This document shows positions 22,851 through 30,445 of a stretch of 64,000 bases of DNA, piece after piece. A program made the translations under genes and the position numbers. Where the stretch lies: NCBI RefSeq assembly GCF_004125265.1, contig NZ_RDTE01000003.1, positions 3,534,001 to 3,598,000 on the forward strand, given 5' to 3'. Below the pieces are notes generated by a model. It worked only from the letters and a program-made list of their open reading frames with translations. It was not told the DNA's origin and ran no database searches. The stretch is from Streptomyces lydicus (lineage in GTDB: Bacteria; Actinomycetota; Actinomycetes; Streptomycetales; Streptomycetaceae). Position 1 is the stretch's first letter. Each line of letters starts with the position of its first letter.

Positions 22851-23795
22851 ATGAGCATCGAGCTGCGTCATTTCCGCTGCTTTCTCGCCATCGCCGACAC
22901 CCTGAGCATTACCCGTGCCGCCGAGCGCCTGCACCTGACCCAGCCGGCCGTCTCCCGCACCCTGCGCCAGCTGGAACAGGAGCTGGGCCTCCGCCTCGTC
23001 GACCGCACCACCCACCACCTCGCGCTCACCCCCGACGGCCTCTCCTTCCGCGACCAGGCCGCGATCGCGGTGACCGCCTTCGACCGGGCCCTCGGCCAGG
23101 CACCGCACACCGCCTGGCCGCTGCGCCTGGGCCACGCCTGGTCGGCCGCCGGTACGGACACCACCGCACTGCTGCGCCGCTGGCACGAGGAGCACCCGGC
23201 GACCCCGCTCGAACTCCTCCGCATCGACGACCGCACGGCCGGTCTCGCCCGCGGCGACGTGGACGCAGCCCTGCTGCGCGGCGAGGTCCGCGCCCCCGGC
23301 CTGATCACCGACCAGCTCACCACCGAGCCCAGGGTCGCCGGCCTCCCCGCCGACGACCCACTGGCCCACCGCACCGCCCTCTCCCTCACCGAGCTGACGG
23401 ACCGCACCATCGCCCTCAACACCGTCTCCGGCACCACCACCCTCGACCTGTGGCCCGCACCGGCCCGCCCCGCCTCGACCATCACCATCGGCAACACCGA
23501 CGACTGGCTGGCCGCCATCACCGGCGGCCGGGCCGTGGGCGTCACCACCTCCGCCACCGCCGACATGCACCCCCACCCCGCCATGGCCTACGTTCCCCTG
23601 ACCGACGCCCCACCCGTCCCCGTGGTCATCGCCTGGCGCGACGGCCCGGGGCATCCGCGGATTCCGGACCTGGTCAGGCTGGCCCACGAGGTCATCGGGA
23701 GGACGGCGGGCGGAGAGGCACGGCGTACCGGCACCGGCACCGGCGCCTCCACCCACACCGGCACCCCCTCCGAGGCCGGCACCGACGCCGGCTGA
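22851..23795 (+). CDS. LysR-family regulator
   Basis: A 314-residue LysR-type regulator. The N-terminal winged helix-turn-helix (about residues 1-60, ITRAAERLHLTQPAVSRTLR) is textbook; the effector domain (about 90-290) is type-2 periplasmic-binding-like. The ATG is at 22851. The C terminus ends in a Gly-Thr-rich repeat of low complexity, not part of the fold. It is divergent from the EamA exporter, the probable target. Confidence 0.9.
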   Translation: MSIELRHFRCFLAIADTLSITRAAERLHLTQPAVSRTLRQLEQELGLRLVDRTTHHLALTPDGLSFRDQAAIAVTAFDRALGQAPHTAWPLRLGHAWSAAGTDTTALLRRWHEEHPATPLELLRIDDRTAGLARGDVDAALLRGEVRAPGLITDQLTTEPRVAGLPADDPLAHRTALSLTELTDRTIALNTVSGTTTLDLWPAPARPASTITIGNTDDWLAAITGGRAVGVTTSATADMHPHPAMAYVPLTDAPPVPVVIAWRDGPGHPRIPDLVRLAHEVIGRTAGGEARRTGTGTGASTHTGTPSEAGTDAG

Positions 23796-23951
23796 GGAGA
23801 CACCGACCGCTACGGCCCGCATCCCGTGGGATGCACCTACCGCCTTCGCTCCATAAGCTCGTATGAGGAACGCTCACGGCGGGCGGCGAGGCCCACCCGA
23901 CGCCACACCGGGTGCCGGGGCCGGTGCCGAGCGACGCGTCGCTCCTGATGC

Positions 23952-24012
23952 CCAAGCGAGTTCGTCACCATGCTCGTACTCGTGCTCGTGCTCGTGCTCG
24001 TACTTGTGCTGC
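23952..24012. repeat. Hexamer repeat CTCGTG/CTCGTA
   Basis: About six copies of CTCGTG or CTCGTA (23971-24009) just before the GPP34 gene. One frame would read (Leu-Val)n but lacks coding context. It probably varies in length and may affect spacing in the GPP34 leader. Confidence 0.7.
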
Positions 24013-24030
24013 CCTCACGTGGAGCCCTTC

Positions 24031-24645
24031 ATGACCACACCGCGGGACCTGTTGTTCATCGCCATGGACATGGAATCCAGTCGCACTCTGGAGCGCGGCA
24101 ACCTGTCGCTCGCGCTCGCGGGAGCCGAGCTGATCGACCTCCTGGAGGCGCAGGCCGTCAGCCTGGACGGCGACCGCATCGTGCCGGGCTACCGTCCGGC
24201 CGTGGCCGATCGCCTCATGGACGAGGCCGCATCGTCACTCGACCAACAACCGCCGTACGAGTCCGTCGACGACTGGCTGTGGCGCAGAGGCCGCGGTCTG
24301 TCCACGGCCTACCTGGCCGCCCTTGAGGCGGAAGGGCAGCTCACCCGCAGGCCCCGCCGCCGCTGGATGCCCTTCCGGACCGGCCAGATGACGCTGGCCG
24401 AGTCGCCCGCACGCCGCGGGGCGGCGACCCGCTTGGCCTCGGGTGAGCCCGTCCTCGCCGGCCTCGCGGCACCTCTCGGGATCCGCGGCGACCGGGCGGG
24501 TGAGCCTCCAGACGTGGCCGACGACGCGGTGGAGACCGTGCTCGCCGCCGTCAATGACGCGGTGCACGAGCTGGAATTCGAACGTCAACGCCGAGCCATC
24601 GACGAAGAGGCCTTCAGCAACATCTGGCGAGGACCGGGCGGATGA
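24031..24645 (+). CDS. GPP34 (GOLPH3-like) family protein
   Basis: A 204-residue GPP34-family protein, the bacterial relatives of the Golgi phosphoprotein GOLPH3. The opening TPRDLLFIAMDMESSRTLERGN and LALAGAELIDLLEAQ are characteristic. Eukaryotic members bind phosphatidylinositol-4-phosphate; bacterial function is unknown, and Streptomyces has several copies. It is cytosolic or membrane-peripheral. The ATG at 24031 has GGAG upstream. The last codons (IWRGPGG-stop) and 15 bases beyond are repeated downstream at 26304-26340. Confidence 0.85.
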   Translation: MTTPRDLLFIAMDMESSRTLERGNLSLALAGAELIDLLEAQAVSLDGDRIVPGYRPAVADRLMDEAASSLDQQPPYESVDDWLWRRGRGLSTAYLAALEAEGQLTRRPRRRWMPFRTGQMTLAESPARRGAATRLASGEPVLAGLAAPLGIRGDRAGEPPDVADDAVETVLAAVNDAVHELEFERQRRAIDEEAFSNIWRGPGG

Positions 24646-24791
24646 CGACAACCGCACGACCAATCTCACAATGCCCGCCGGCACGCAGAGTTGTGGCTGG
24701 AGGACGCAGACAGCATCGCCCTGCATCGGTGCCGTAGACGGCGGACTCCCGGAGCGAACCGTCCACCGACGGCACCGCCGGGCTTCTGCCG

Positions 24792-25382
24792 TCAGTTTTC
24801 GGGGAGCCGCGGCGGCGCGGGTTTCAGTCCGTCCAGGGTGAGGTCGAGGAGGCGTTCGGCTTGCTCTCGCTGCTCGGGCTTGGCCGAGGTGAGGGCGATG
24901 CCGGCGAGGGCGGCGAACATGTCGGTCGGACTGATGTCGGACCGGATCGTTCCGGCAGCGGTACCAGCTTCCATGAGGGAAGAAAGGGCTGCCTGAATCA
25001 GCTCGTGACTGCCGGCGTAGGGGTTGGTTCCCGAGGCGACGACGGCTCGCAGAGCGTCGGCCATGCCGAATTTCGCGGTGGCGTAGTCGATGAAGCGGCG
25101 AGTCCACGCACGCAGGGCCTCGGGGGGCGGCATGGCCGCGAGGAGGCCGGGGACGGCGTCGCACAGCCGGGCCACTTCATTGCGGTACGCCGCCTCGATC
25201 AAGGCCTCCCGGGTCGGGAAGTTGCGGTAGAGGGTGCCGGTTCCCACGCCCGCTTCTTGGGCGATGCGCTCGAAGTGCGCGTCGAGTCCCTGCTCGGTGA
25301 ACACACGCACCGCGGCGGCCAGGATCTTGTCCCGGTTGCGCTGTGCGTCAGCCCGCAGTGGACGTCCTGCATCTCGGGCCAT
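24792..25382 (-). CDS. TetR-family regulator of the SDR gene
   Basis: A 196-residue TetR-type repressor. The helix-turn-helix (about residues 15-60, FERIAQEAGVGTGTLYRNF) is followed by a helical ligand domain with a TetR_C-like end (DMFAALAGIAL). It is divergent from a short-chain dehydrogenase gene, and two near-identical inverted operator copies lie between them, so it probably represses both. The inducer may be a substrate of the dehydrogenase. The cassette is bounded by the GPP34 gene and a duplicate of its 3' end, a sign of insertion. Confidence 0.9.
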   Translation of the reverse strand: MARDAGRPLRADAQRNRDKILAAAVRVFTEQGLDAHFERIAQEAGVGTGTLYRNFPTREALIEAAYRNEVARLCDAVPGLLAAMPPPEALRAWTRRFIDYATAKFGMADALRAVVASGTNPYAGSHELIQAALSSLMEAGTAAGTIRSDISPTDMFAALAGIALTSAKPEQREQAERLLDLTLDGLKPAPPRLPEN

Positions 25383-25410
25383 CAGCGCTCTCTCCTCATC
25401 ACCATTTGCT

Positions 25411-25460
25411 AAGTGGAGGCGACGCCACTTAGCCTGACTGAAGTGGCGGCGCCTCCACTT
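25411..25460. promoter_or_regulatory. Two inverted copies of a TetR operator
   Basis: Site 1 (25411-25430, AAGTGGAGGCGACGCCACTT) and site 2 (25441-25460, AAGTGGCGGCGCCTCCACTT) each have AAGTGG...CCACTT ends. Site 2 is the reverse complement of site 1 with one mismatch. Centres are 30 bp apart, about three helical turns, so two dimers would sit on the same face of the DNA between the divergent genes. Confidence 0.8.
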
Positions 25461-25518
25461 TCACTGTAGGGCATGGGCATCTTCTGCCCGCATTCCTCCA
25501 CCGGAAGGACTGTCCATC

Positions 25519-26250
25519 GTGTCGGGAATCGAAGGCAAGGTCGTCGTGATCACGGGCGCCAGCAGCGGCATCGGCGAGGCGACCGCGCTCCTGCTCGCCG
25601 AGCGCGGCGCGAAAGTCGTCCTCGGGGCACGCCGTCCGGAGCGTCTTGAGGCCCTGGCCGCCCGCATCGAAAAGGCCGGCGGTGAAGCCGCCTGGGCCCG
25701 CACGGACGTGACGCGGCGCGAGGACCTTTCCGGCCTCGTCAAGCTGGCACGCGATCGATACGGCAAGCTCGACGTCCTCGTCAGCAATGCCGGGATCGGT
25801 CTGATCTCCCGCCTGGATGACCTGCGCGTCGAGGACTGGGAGGAGATGATCGATGTCAACCTCAAAGGGGTCCTGTACGGGATCGCCGCAGCCCTTCCCG
25901 TCTTCCGGGAGCAGGGCTTCGGGCACTTCGTCAACACCGTGTCCACCGCTGGACTGCGCATCGTGCCGCTCCAGTCGGTGTACGCCGGCACGAAGAACGC
26001 CGTGCGCACCATCTCCGAGGGCCTGCGGCAAGAGGCCGGCGACAGCCTGCGCGTGACCGTCGTCTCACCCGGCGCCGTCCGTACGGACTTCGCAGAGCGC
26101 ATGGATCCGGCCGTGAAGCCCCAGATCGACAAGCTGATGGAGATCGGCCTCTCGCCGGAGGCGGTGGCCCGCGCCATCGCCTTCGCCATCGAGCAGCCGG
26201 ACGGTGTCGATGTGGGTGACATCGTCGTTCGCCCCACCGCCCAGGGATAG
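25519..26250 (+). CDS. Short-chain dehydrogenase/reductase
   Basis: A 243-residue classical SDR. The NAD(P)-binding TGASSGIGEA, the NAG motif VSNAGIG, the catalytic Ser in NTVSTAG, and Tyr-x3-Lys in YAGTK are intact, so the enzyme should be active as an NAD(P)-dependent alcohol dehydrogenase or ketoreductase. An Arg after the second strand (GARRPERL) favours NADPH. GTG start with GGAAGGA nine bases upstream. It is the target of the divergent TetR. The substrate is not predictable. Confidence 0.92.
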   Translation: MSGIEGKVVVITGASSGIGEATALLLAERGAKVVLGARRPERLEALAARIEKAGGEAAWARTDVTRREDLSGLVKLARDRYGKLDVLVSNAGIGLISRLDDLRVEDWEEMIDVNLKGVLYGIAAALPVFREQGFGHFVNTVSTAGLRIVPLQSVYAGTKNAVRTISEGLRQEAGDSLRVTVVSPGAVRTDFAERMDPAVKPQIDKLMEIGLSPEAVARAIAFAIEQPDGVDVGDIVVRPTAQG

Positions 26251-26278
26251 GCCTGCGGGGCTGCCGCAGGACGCCGCG

Positions 26279-26326
26279 ATGTCGGATCGCGAGCGAGCGA
26301 TCTTCTGGCGCGGCCCGGGCGGCTGA
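26279..26326 (+). pseudogene. Displaced 3' end of a GPP34 gene
   Basis: Bases 26304-26340 match 24623-24659 at 33 of 37 positions, running through the stop codon and 15 bases beyond. The frame reads RERAIFWRGPGG-stop, against FSNIWRGPGG-stop in the intact GPP34 gene. Nothing more of the gene is left. It marks the right side of the TetR-SDR cassette. Confidence 0.65.
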
Positions 26327-26383
26327 CGACGACCGCACGAACGCCGCGCCATCGCCCCCTGCCCTCTCCCGCCCCTCCCCCGA

Positions 26384-26791
26384 CTACCGCCCAGGGCACC
26401 CATAATCCGGACGCACCGGATGCGGACTGCACGCGATCAGGTTGAGCGAGAGAAAACGGCCGCCGGTCACCCACCACCCGCCGACCCGGTCCTCACCGGC
26501 CGCCAGCGCCCGCACGGTCTCCTCGTGCGACAAGCCCTCCGGGTACGAGCCGACGAAAAGACCTGCGTACTGGGAGAGTTGATCGGCATACCAATCGGCC
26601 CCCTCCTTCGGTTCATCGAACGTCGCCTCGATCCGAGAGGCCGGCTTCAGCAGCCAGTCCGCACACTCCAGCGGCATCACCTGGGCGGAACGGAACTCCG
26701 GGTGGCCGGGGCGCCGGTGAGCGTCGCCCGGCTTCACGAGCACATCGCCGCTGCCGAGCCAGACATAGGCGTGGTGGTGGGGTCCGGGCAT
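26384..26791 (-). CDS. Unrecognised 135-residue protein
   Basis: I do not recognise this protein. AAGGAG lies four bases before the ATG, and codon usage is typical, so it is a real gene. It is cytosolic and rich in aromatic residues (WLLKPASRIEATF, GADWYADQLSQYAGLF, VGGWWVTGGRFLSLNLI), suggesting one compact alpha/beta domain. It lies 167 bp downstream of a 35-residue cysteine-containing ORF on the same strand, with a 15-bp tandem repeat between them; the two may be co-transcribed. Confidence 0.7.
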   Translation of the reverse strand: MPGPHHHAYVWLGSGDVLVKPGDAHRRPGHPEFRSAQVMPLECADWLLKPASRIEATFDEPKEGADWYADQLSQYAGLFVGSYPEGLSHEETVRALAAGEDRVGGWWVTGGRFLSLNLIACSPHPVRPDYGCPGR

Positions 26792-26812
26792 CTCACTCCT
26801 TGCTGCGAGCGC

Positions 26813-26902
26813 CTTACTTGCGCTGGTCTTACTTCCGCTGGTCCTACTTGCACTGGTCTTGCCTGCACTGGTCTTGCCTGCACTGGTCTTGCCTGCACTG
26901 GT
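26813..26902. repeat. 15-bp tandem repeat, six units
   Basis: Six 15-bp units run from 26813 to 26902; the last three are identical (CTTGCCTGCACTGGT), the first three diverge at one to four positions. All six frames are open for part of it, but none has a ribosome binding site or coding context, so it is taken as non-coding, between the mini-peptide and the orphan gene. Confidence 0.85.
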
Positions 26903-26958
26903 CCGAACGGGCGGCCCACGCCCCGGTTACGGGATGAGAGCCGCCCGCTCCACGGGGG

Positions 26959-27066
26959 CTACTGGCGGCCGCAGCCCTCGCCGTCGCCGCAGCCTCCGTT
27001 GGGGTTGCCGCCCTGGTTGTCGTCCTCGTCGCCGCCGTACTTGACCGGATCGAGGCGGTATCGCAT
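26959..27066 (-). CDS. 35-residue Gly/Cys-rich small peptide
   Basis: A short ORF with an excellent ribosome binding site (GAGGAG six bases before the ATG at 27066). It has a 10-residue basic/aromatic start (MRYRLDPVKY), an acidic stretch (GGDEDDNQGG) and a C-terminal part with two cysteines (GGCGDGEGCGRQ). The layout resembles precursors of ribosomally made, modified peptides, but no modifying enzyme is encoded nearby, so a small metal-binding or regulatory protein is equally possible. I do not recognise the family. Confidence 0.5.
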   Translation of the reverse strand: MRYRLDPVKYGGDEDDNQGGNPNGGCGDGEGCGRQ

Positions 27067-27215
27067 GGTGCTCTCCTCGGGTGCAAAGTCGCCGCGCGGT
27101 CGGTCCGCGCGCCGTCGTGCCCTTGCGAGGGCCCCTCGTGGGCCCACCCGCTCCGGCCGTGTCCTGCCAGGGAATGGCGGCCGGGGCGGGAGTTTTCACA
27201 GCTGTCCGCTCCCGT

Positions 27216-27386
27216 TTACGGCTCCGTCCGGTGCGTCATCCGGTGCCGGACGATCAGGACGTTGAAGTCGGTCACCCTGCTGAGATCCCGCGCCGCTTCG
27301 GCCTGCTTCCAACCGCGTTCAAGCTCCCGGCACTCGCCGCACTCCTGCGTCGCGGCGGGCGTGGTCGGAGATCCGGGAGTACACAT
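27216..27386 (-). CDS. Small CxxC protein of XRE/DUF397-type islands
   Basis: A 56-residue protein with a CGEC motif near residue 17 followed by an amphipathic helix and a basic end (VRHRMTHR). The ATG at 27386 has GGAGG seven bases upstream; the frame is open 46 codons further without a signal. Similar small CxxC proteins are, from memory, common in Streptomyces beside WhiJ-like regulators; their function is unknown. It is divergent from the 27622 gene. Confidence 0.6.
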   Translation of the reverse strand: MCTPGSPTTPAATQECGECRELERGWKQAEAARDLSRVTDFNVLIVRHRMTHRTEP

Positions 27387-27621
27387 GCGGATGCCTCCAT
27401 CAGGCGTCGTGGAGACCGAACGCGGCTTCCGCATCCGGCCAAGGGGCAAGGCTGCGTCGGATGAAGACGCTAGAGATTTCGCCCACGCCTGGCCATCAAT
27501 GTGCATGAGTGTGCATACAGTCACTCCTACAGGTGAGTTGGCTACTTTTCAGCCTTGACCGGACGCGCGCAGCTCGCAATGGTGATGCACATCAGCGCAC
27601 AGCTGGGAGCGGAGGACGGTA
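27387..27621. other. Divergent promoter region of accessory island 2
   Basis: 235 bp between the CxxC gene and the 85-residue gene. It contains two TGTGCAT motifs 11 bp apart near 27500-27517 and the loose inverted repeat ACTCCTACAGGTGAGT at 27524-27539. These could be operators for one of the island's XRE proteins. Confidence 0.35.
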
Positions 27622-27879
27622 ATGGCCTTACAGTTCATCGGCATTGACCCCGATACGGGGACGAACGGCTCACCCACAGCTTGGGTCGACCTGGCGAACG
27701 CCGACATCGTGCTTCAGAGCTACATCGCTGACGACGAGACACGAGCCCAGTGCGTGGAGAATTCCGCGCCGGGACACACCAAGGGAGTTCCCGCGCACGA
27801 GACGGTGATCCGCATCCCCGTACGCCTCGTGCCCACACTGAGGGAGGCATGCGATGCCGCAGAACGAGCCCAGCTTTAA
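27622..27879 (+). CDS. Unrecognised 85-residue protein, TTA codon
   Basis: A small cytosolic protein of unknown function (opening ALQFIGIDPDTGTNGSPTAW). It overlaps the following DUF6879 gene by 26 bases, so the two are coupled. GGAGG lies about seven bases before the ATG. The third codon is TTA (27628-27630), read by the bldA tRNA, so expression of this gene, and by coupling of the next one, should be developmentally delayed. Confidence 0.7.
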   Translation: MALQFIGIDPDTGTNGSPTAWVDLANADIVLQSYIADDETRAQCVENSAPGHTKGVPAHETVIRIPVRLVPTLREACDAAERAQL

Positions 27880-28387
27880 GGACCTCATGGAAGGCGCGCA
27901 GCACTCCGCCGTGCATCTTGAGATGCGGGATGTCTACGGGGTGGGCGATGAGGCCGACGACTTCAACCACTGGAAAGCCACCGGTTTGCGCGATGCCGAT
28001 CCCGGCTCGGCCTACTGGGCACCCTGGGTCGATCTGATCTCGCGAGCCACCGCGCGCGGCGTCACCGTACGCCGAGCCCGCATCGTGTCCGAGCCCGTCA
28101 CCGACTACATCCGCTACGAGCACGCCGGGGCGAGCGTCAACGTGCACGCCGGCGAGCTGGTCCGTTGGCTGCCTCGTCGGCGTGCCGTCGACCTGATGCT
28201 GCCCGGCTGCGATCTGTGGATCTTCGACGGGGAGTCGGTTCTGTTCAACCACTTCAGCGGCGTTGGAGATTGGGCCGAGCCGCCGATGGAACTCCGCACC
28301 GAGCCTGGAGTCGTCAAGCAGTGCAGTGACGCCTTCGAGACAGTGTGGGACCGAGCCATCCCTCACGACGACTACGCGATTCACTAA
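27854..28387 (+). CDS. DUF6879-family protein, copy 1
   Basis: A 177-residue DUF6879 protein. The family signature can be read as HLEMRDVYGVGDE, the VRRARIVSEPVTDYIRYEH block, WLPRRRAVDLMLPG and the C-terminal FNHFSGVGDW. Such proteins are encoded next to XRE-DUF5753 regulators in Streptomyces; their biochemical role is unknown. AGGGAGG lies six bases before the ATG. A second, diverged copy follows 40 bases later. Confidence 0.85.
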   Translation: MPQNEPSFKDLMEGAQHSAVHLEMRDVYGVGDEADDFNHWKATGLRDADPGSAYWAPWVDLISRATARGVTVRRARIVSEPVTDYIRYEHAGASVNVHAGELVRWLPRRRAVDLMLPGCDLWIFDGESVLFNHFSGVGDWAEPPMELRTEPGVVKQCSDAFETVWDRAIPHDDYAIH

Positions 28388-28427
28388 CCTGCAGAGCACT
28401 GCACAACCGTCGTTGGAGGGCGTGAAG

Positions 28428-28943
28428 GTGCCAAGCTTTAGCGAACTCATGGAGTCCGCGCACCGCTCCGCCGTATTCCTGCAAATGCGGGATTACTACA
28501 ACGTGAGCGGAGAGACGGAAGACTTCGCTACCTGGCAGCGCACAGGCCGGCGAGAGATCGACCCCGACTCGGAATACTGGAAGTCCTGGGTCGAAGTGGT
28601 ATCTCAGGCCGTCGCGCGCGGCGTTGCGATCCGGAGAGCGCGCATCGTATCCGAACCGGTATCTGACTCCATTCGGTATATGCACGCCGGGGTCATCGTC
28701 AACGTTAATGCCGGCGAGCAGGTTCGGTGGCTTCCTCGCCGCCGCGCCTCCGACATTGCCCTGCCAGGCAACGACTTCTGGCTCTTCGACGACCACCTGA
28801 TCCGCTGGAACCACTTCGGTGGGGATGGTGATGTGACGGCCCACGAGGAGTCCAACGACGCAGCAACCATCAAACTCTGCGCCGACGCATTCGAAGCGGT
28901 GTGGGCAAGAGCCATCCCGCACAACCAATACGAGATCAGCTAA
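28428..28943 (+). CDS. DUF6879-family protein, copy 2
   Basis: A 171-residue paralogue of the preceding gene with the same blocks in the same order (FLQMRDYYNVSGETEDF, IRRARIVSEPVSDSIRYMH, WLPRRRASDIALPGNDF, WNHFGGDGD). The GTG at 28428 is preferred because GGAGGG then lies seven bases upstream; the GTG at 28422 would be too close. The two copies have diverged clearly, so the duplication is not recent. The XRE gene begins 24 bases downstream. Confidence 0.83.
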   Translation: MPSFSELMESAHRSAVFLQMRDYYNVSGETEDFATWQRTGRREIDPDSEYWKSWVEVVSQAVARGVAIRRARIVSEPVSDSIRYMHAGVIVNVNAGEQVRWLPRRRASDIALPGNDFWLFDDHLIRWNHFGGDGDVTAHEESNDAATIKLCADAFEAVWARAIPHNQYEIS

Positions 28944-28967
28944 AGGAAGCACCGGACAAGCCAGCTC

Positions 28968-29819
28968 ATGCCCACATCCCCCTCCTCCTCAGCCCAAGCC
29001 GCGCGCCAAACGGTCTCGCGAAAGCTACGCGATCTCCGGAAGGAATCAGGGCTAACGGTCACCGAGCTGGCTGACCGGTGTGGCTGGCACCACTCCAAGA
29101 CCTCCCGCATTGAAAACGCCAAGACGCCCCCCTCGCCGACGGACATTCGGCTGTGGTGTCGCACCTGTGACGCCGTCGACCAGGCTCCGGACCTCATAGC
29201 GGCATCCAGACATGCCGAGTCCTTGTACACAGAGTGGCGACACCGGGTGCGCACCGGACTTCGCCAGTTGCAGGACAGCTACGTACAGCTCTTCCGGTCG
29301 ACAGCCCTGTTCCGTGTGTACTCTCCGACACTGGTACCCGGACTGCTACAGACAGAGGGGTATGCACGGGCCGTACTCAGCACAAACGCCCGTCTTCTCG
29401 AGGTTCCCGATGATGCCGACGAGGCGGCGGCAGCGCGCTTGGAACGCTCGCAGATCATCCACGAGCCGGGGCATCACTTCGTGCTGCTGATCGAAGAGGC
29501 CGTCCTCTACTACCAACTTGGAGTTCCTGACGCGATGGCCGCTCAGCTGGGCTACCTGCTCACTGCCGGCGCGCTGCCGTCTGTTTCGCTCGGCGTCATA
29601 CCCATGGCAACAAGTGAACGAGTCTTGTGGCCACAGGAGTTGTTCAGTGTTTACGACGACACCCTTGTATCGGTCGAGCTGATGTCTGCACAGGTGAACA
29701 TCACCCAGCCCTCCGAAATCGCCCTCTACCTCAAGGCGTTCGAGCAGCTACGCAGCATGGCCGTATATGGCGCGGAGGCGCGAGCGCTCATTTTGAAGGC
29801 GCTTGAGGTACTGCGCTGA
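28968..29819 (+). CDS. WhiJ-like XRE-DUF5753 regulator, rightward
   Basis: A 283-residue regulator: XRE helix-turn-helix at about residues 18-72 (LRDLRKESGLTVTELADRC, HHSKTSRIENAKT) and DUF5753 at about 105-280. It is the last gene of the 27622-29819 unit and follows two DUF6879 genes, a known pairing. The AAGGAAG upstream is 18 bases from the ATG, so the start is uncertain. A strong terminator follows and separates it from the convergent DUF397 genes. Confidence 0.88.
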   Translation: MPTSPSSSAQAARQTVSRKLRDLRKESGLTVTELADRCGWHHSKTSRIENAKTPPSPTDIRLWCRTCDAVDQAPDLIAASRHAESLYTEWRHRVRTGLRQLQDSYVQLFRSTALFRVYSPTLVPGLLQTEGYARAVLSTNARLLEVPDDADEAAAARLERSQIIHEPGHHFVLLIEEAVLYYQLGVPDAMAAQLGYLLTAGALPSVSLGVIPMATSERVLWPQELFSVYDDTLVSVELMSAQVNITQPSEIALYLKAFEQLRSMAVYGAEARALILKALEVLR

Positions 29820-29833
29820 GGCCTCGATCGATG

Positions 29834-29872
29834 GCAAGTGCCCCGGCCAAGAGCTTGGTCCGGGGCACTTGC
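29834..29872. terminator. Hairpin between convergent XRE and DUF397 genes
   Basis: GCAAGTGCCCCGG (29834-29846) pairs perfectly with 29860-29872. An inner CCAAG/CTTGG extends the stem after a one-base bulge. It is a bidirectional terminator. Confidence 0.85.
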
Positions 29873-29916
29873 ATCGTTTGCACGTGCTCGTGCCCGCCAG
29901 GGGCTGCACGACAGCC

Positions 29917-30111
29917 TCAGCGGGCCGCCGAGTCGTCCGTCCTGAGCGTTTCCATGAACGAGGCCCAAGCCCCTGCGCCCACGATGAGGCAAGGGCCGGC
30001 GGGGTCCTTGCTGTCGCGTAAGGCTGTGGCCTGCGGGACGTTGCGGGCCACTTCCACGCATTCGCCCTGCGAACCGCTGTAGCTGGACTTGTAATACCTG
30101 AATGTGGTCAC
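29917..30111 (-). CDS. DUF397 protein, copy b, TTA codon
   Basis: A 64-residue DUF397 (BldB-like) protein with the family core YYKSSYSGSQGECVEVA and ALRDSKDPAGPCLIVG. GTG start with AAGGAG five bases upstream. The leucine of ALRDSKD is encoded by TTA (30019-30021), making it a bldA target. It follows a second DUF397 gene and an XRE regulator on the same strand. Confidence 0.88.
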   Translation of the reverse strand: MTTFRYYKSSYSGSQGECVEVARNVPQATALRDSKDPAGPCLIVGAGAWASFMETLRTDDSAAR

Positions 30112-30208
30112 CGGTTCTCCTTCAGCAAGCCGGCAGACCGTACACGGAGGTCTTCATGAGACAGTGCGCTTCCGCCAACTTGAAGCCCCAGAGCTGGGAA
30201 ACGTGGCC

Positions 30209-30418
30209 TCAGGCAGCCGCTGCGTCGTCGCCCTGCAACGTCGATATGAACGAGGCCCACGCGTGCGTCCCGAAGGTGAGGCAAGGGCCGGCTGGGTGCT
30301 TGCTGTCACGTACAGGTATGACGCCGGGGAAGCCGTCGGCGATTTCGACGCAGTCGCCACCCGTGCCGCTGTAGCTGCTCTTGCGCCAAGTGGCGGTCTC
30401 AGGGGTCAGGTTGATCAT
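30209..30418 (-). CDS. DUF397 protein, copy a
   Basis: A 69-residue DUF397 protein (WRKSSYSGTGGDCVEIA, PVRDSKHPAGPCLTFG). It begins 27 bases after the XRE gene stop codon and precedes copy b by 97 bases, giving the order XRE, DUF397a, DUF397b. The two copies share the SYSG and DSKxPAGPCL blocks. The family partner is the adjacent XRE regulator. Confidence 0.88.
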   Translation of the reverse strand: MINLTPETATWRKSSYSGTGGDCVEIADGFPGVIPVRDSKHPAGPCLTFGTHAWASFISTLQGDDAAAA

Positions 30419-30445
30419 CCTTGTTGCCTCTCTCAGTCCTGGTTG

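Noticed and set aside
26420..27265. An open frame with repeated Cys-Thr-Gly-Leu-Ala units
   Set aside because: The repeats are just the 15-bp DNA array read in frame; no ribosome binding site, and a supported gene lies on the other strand.
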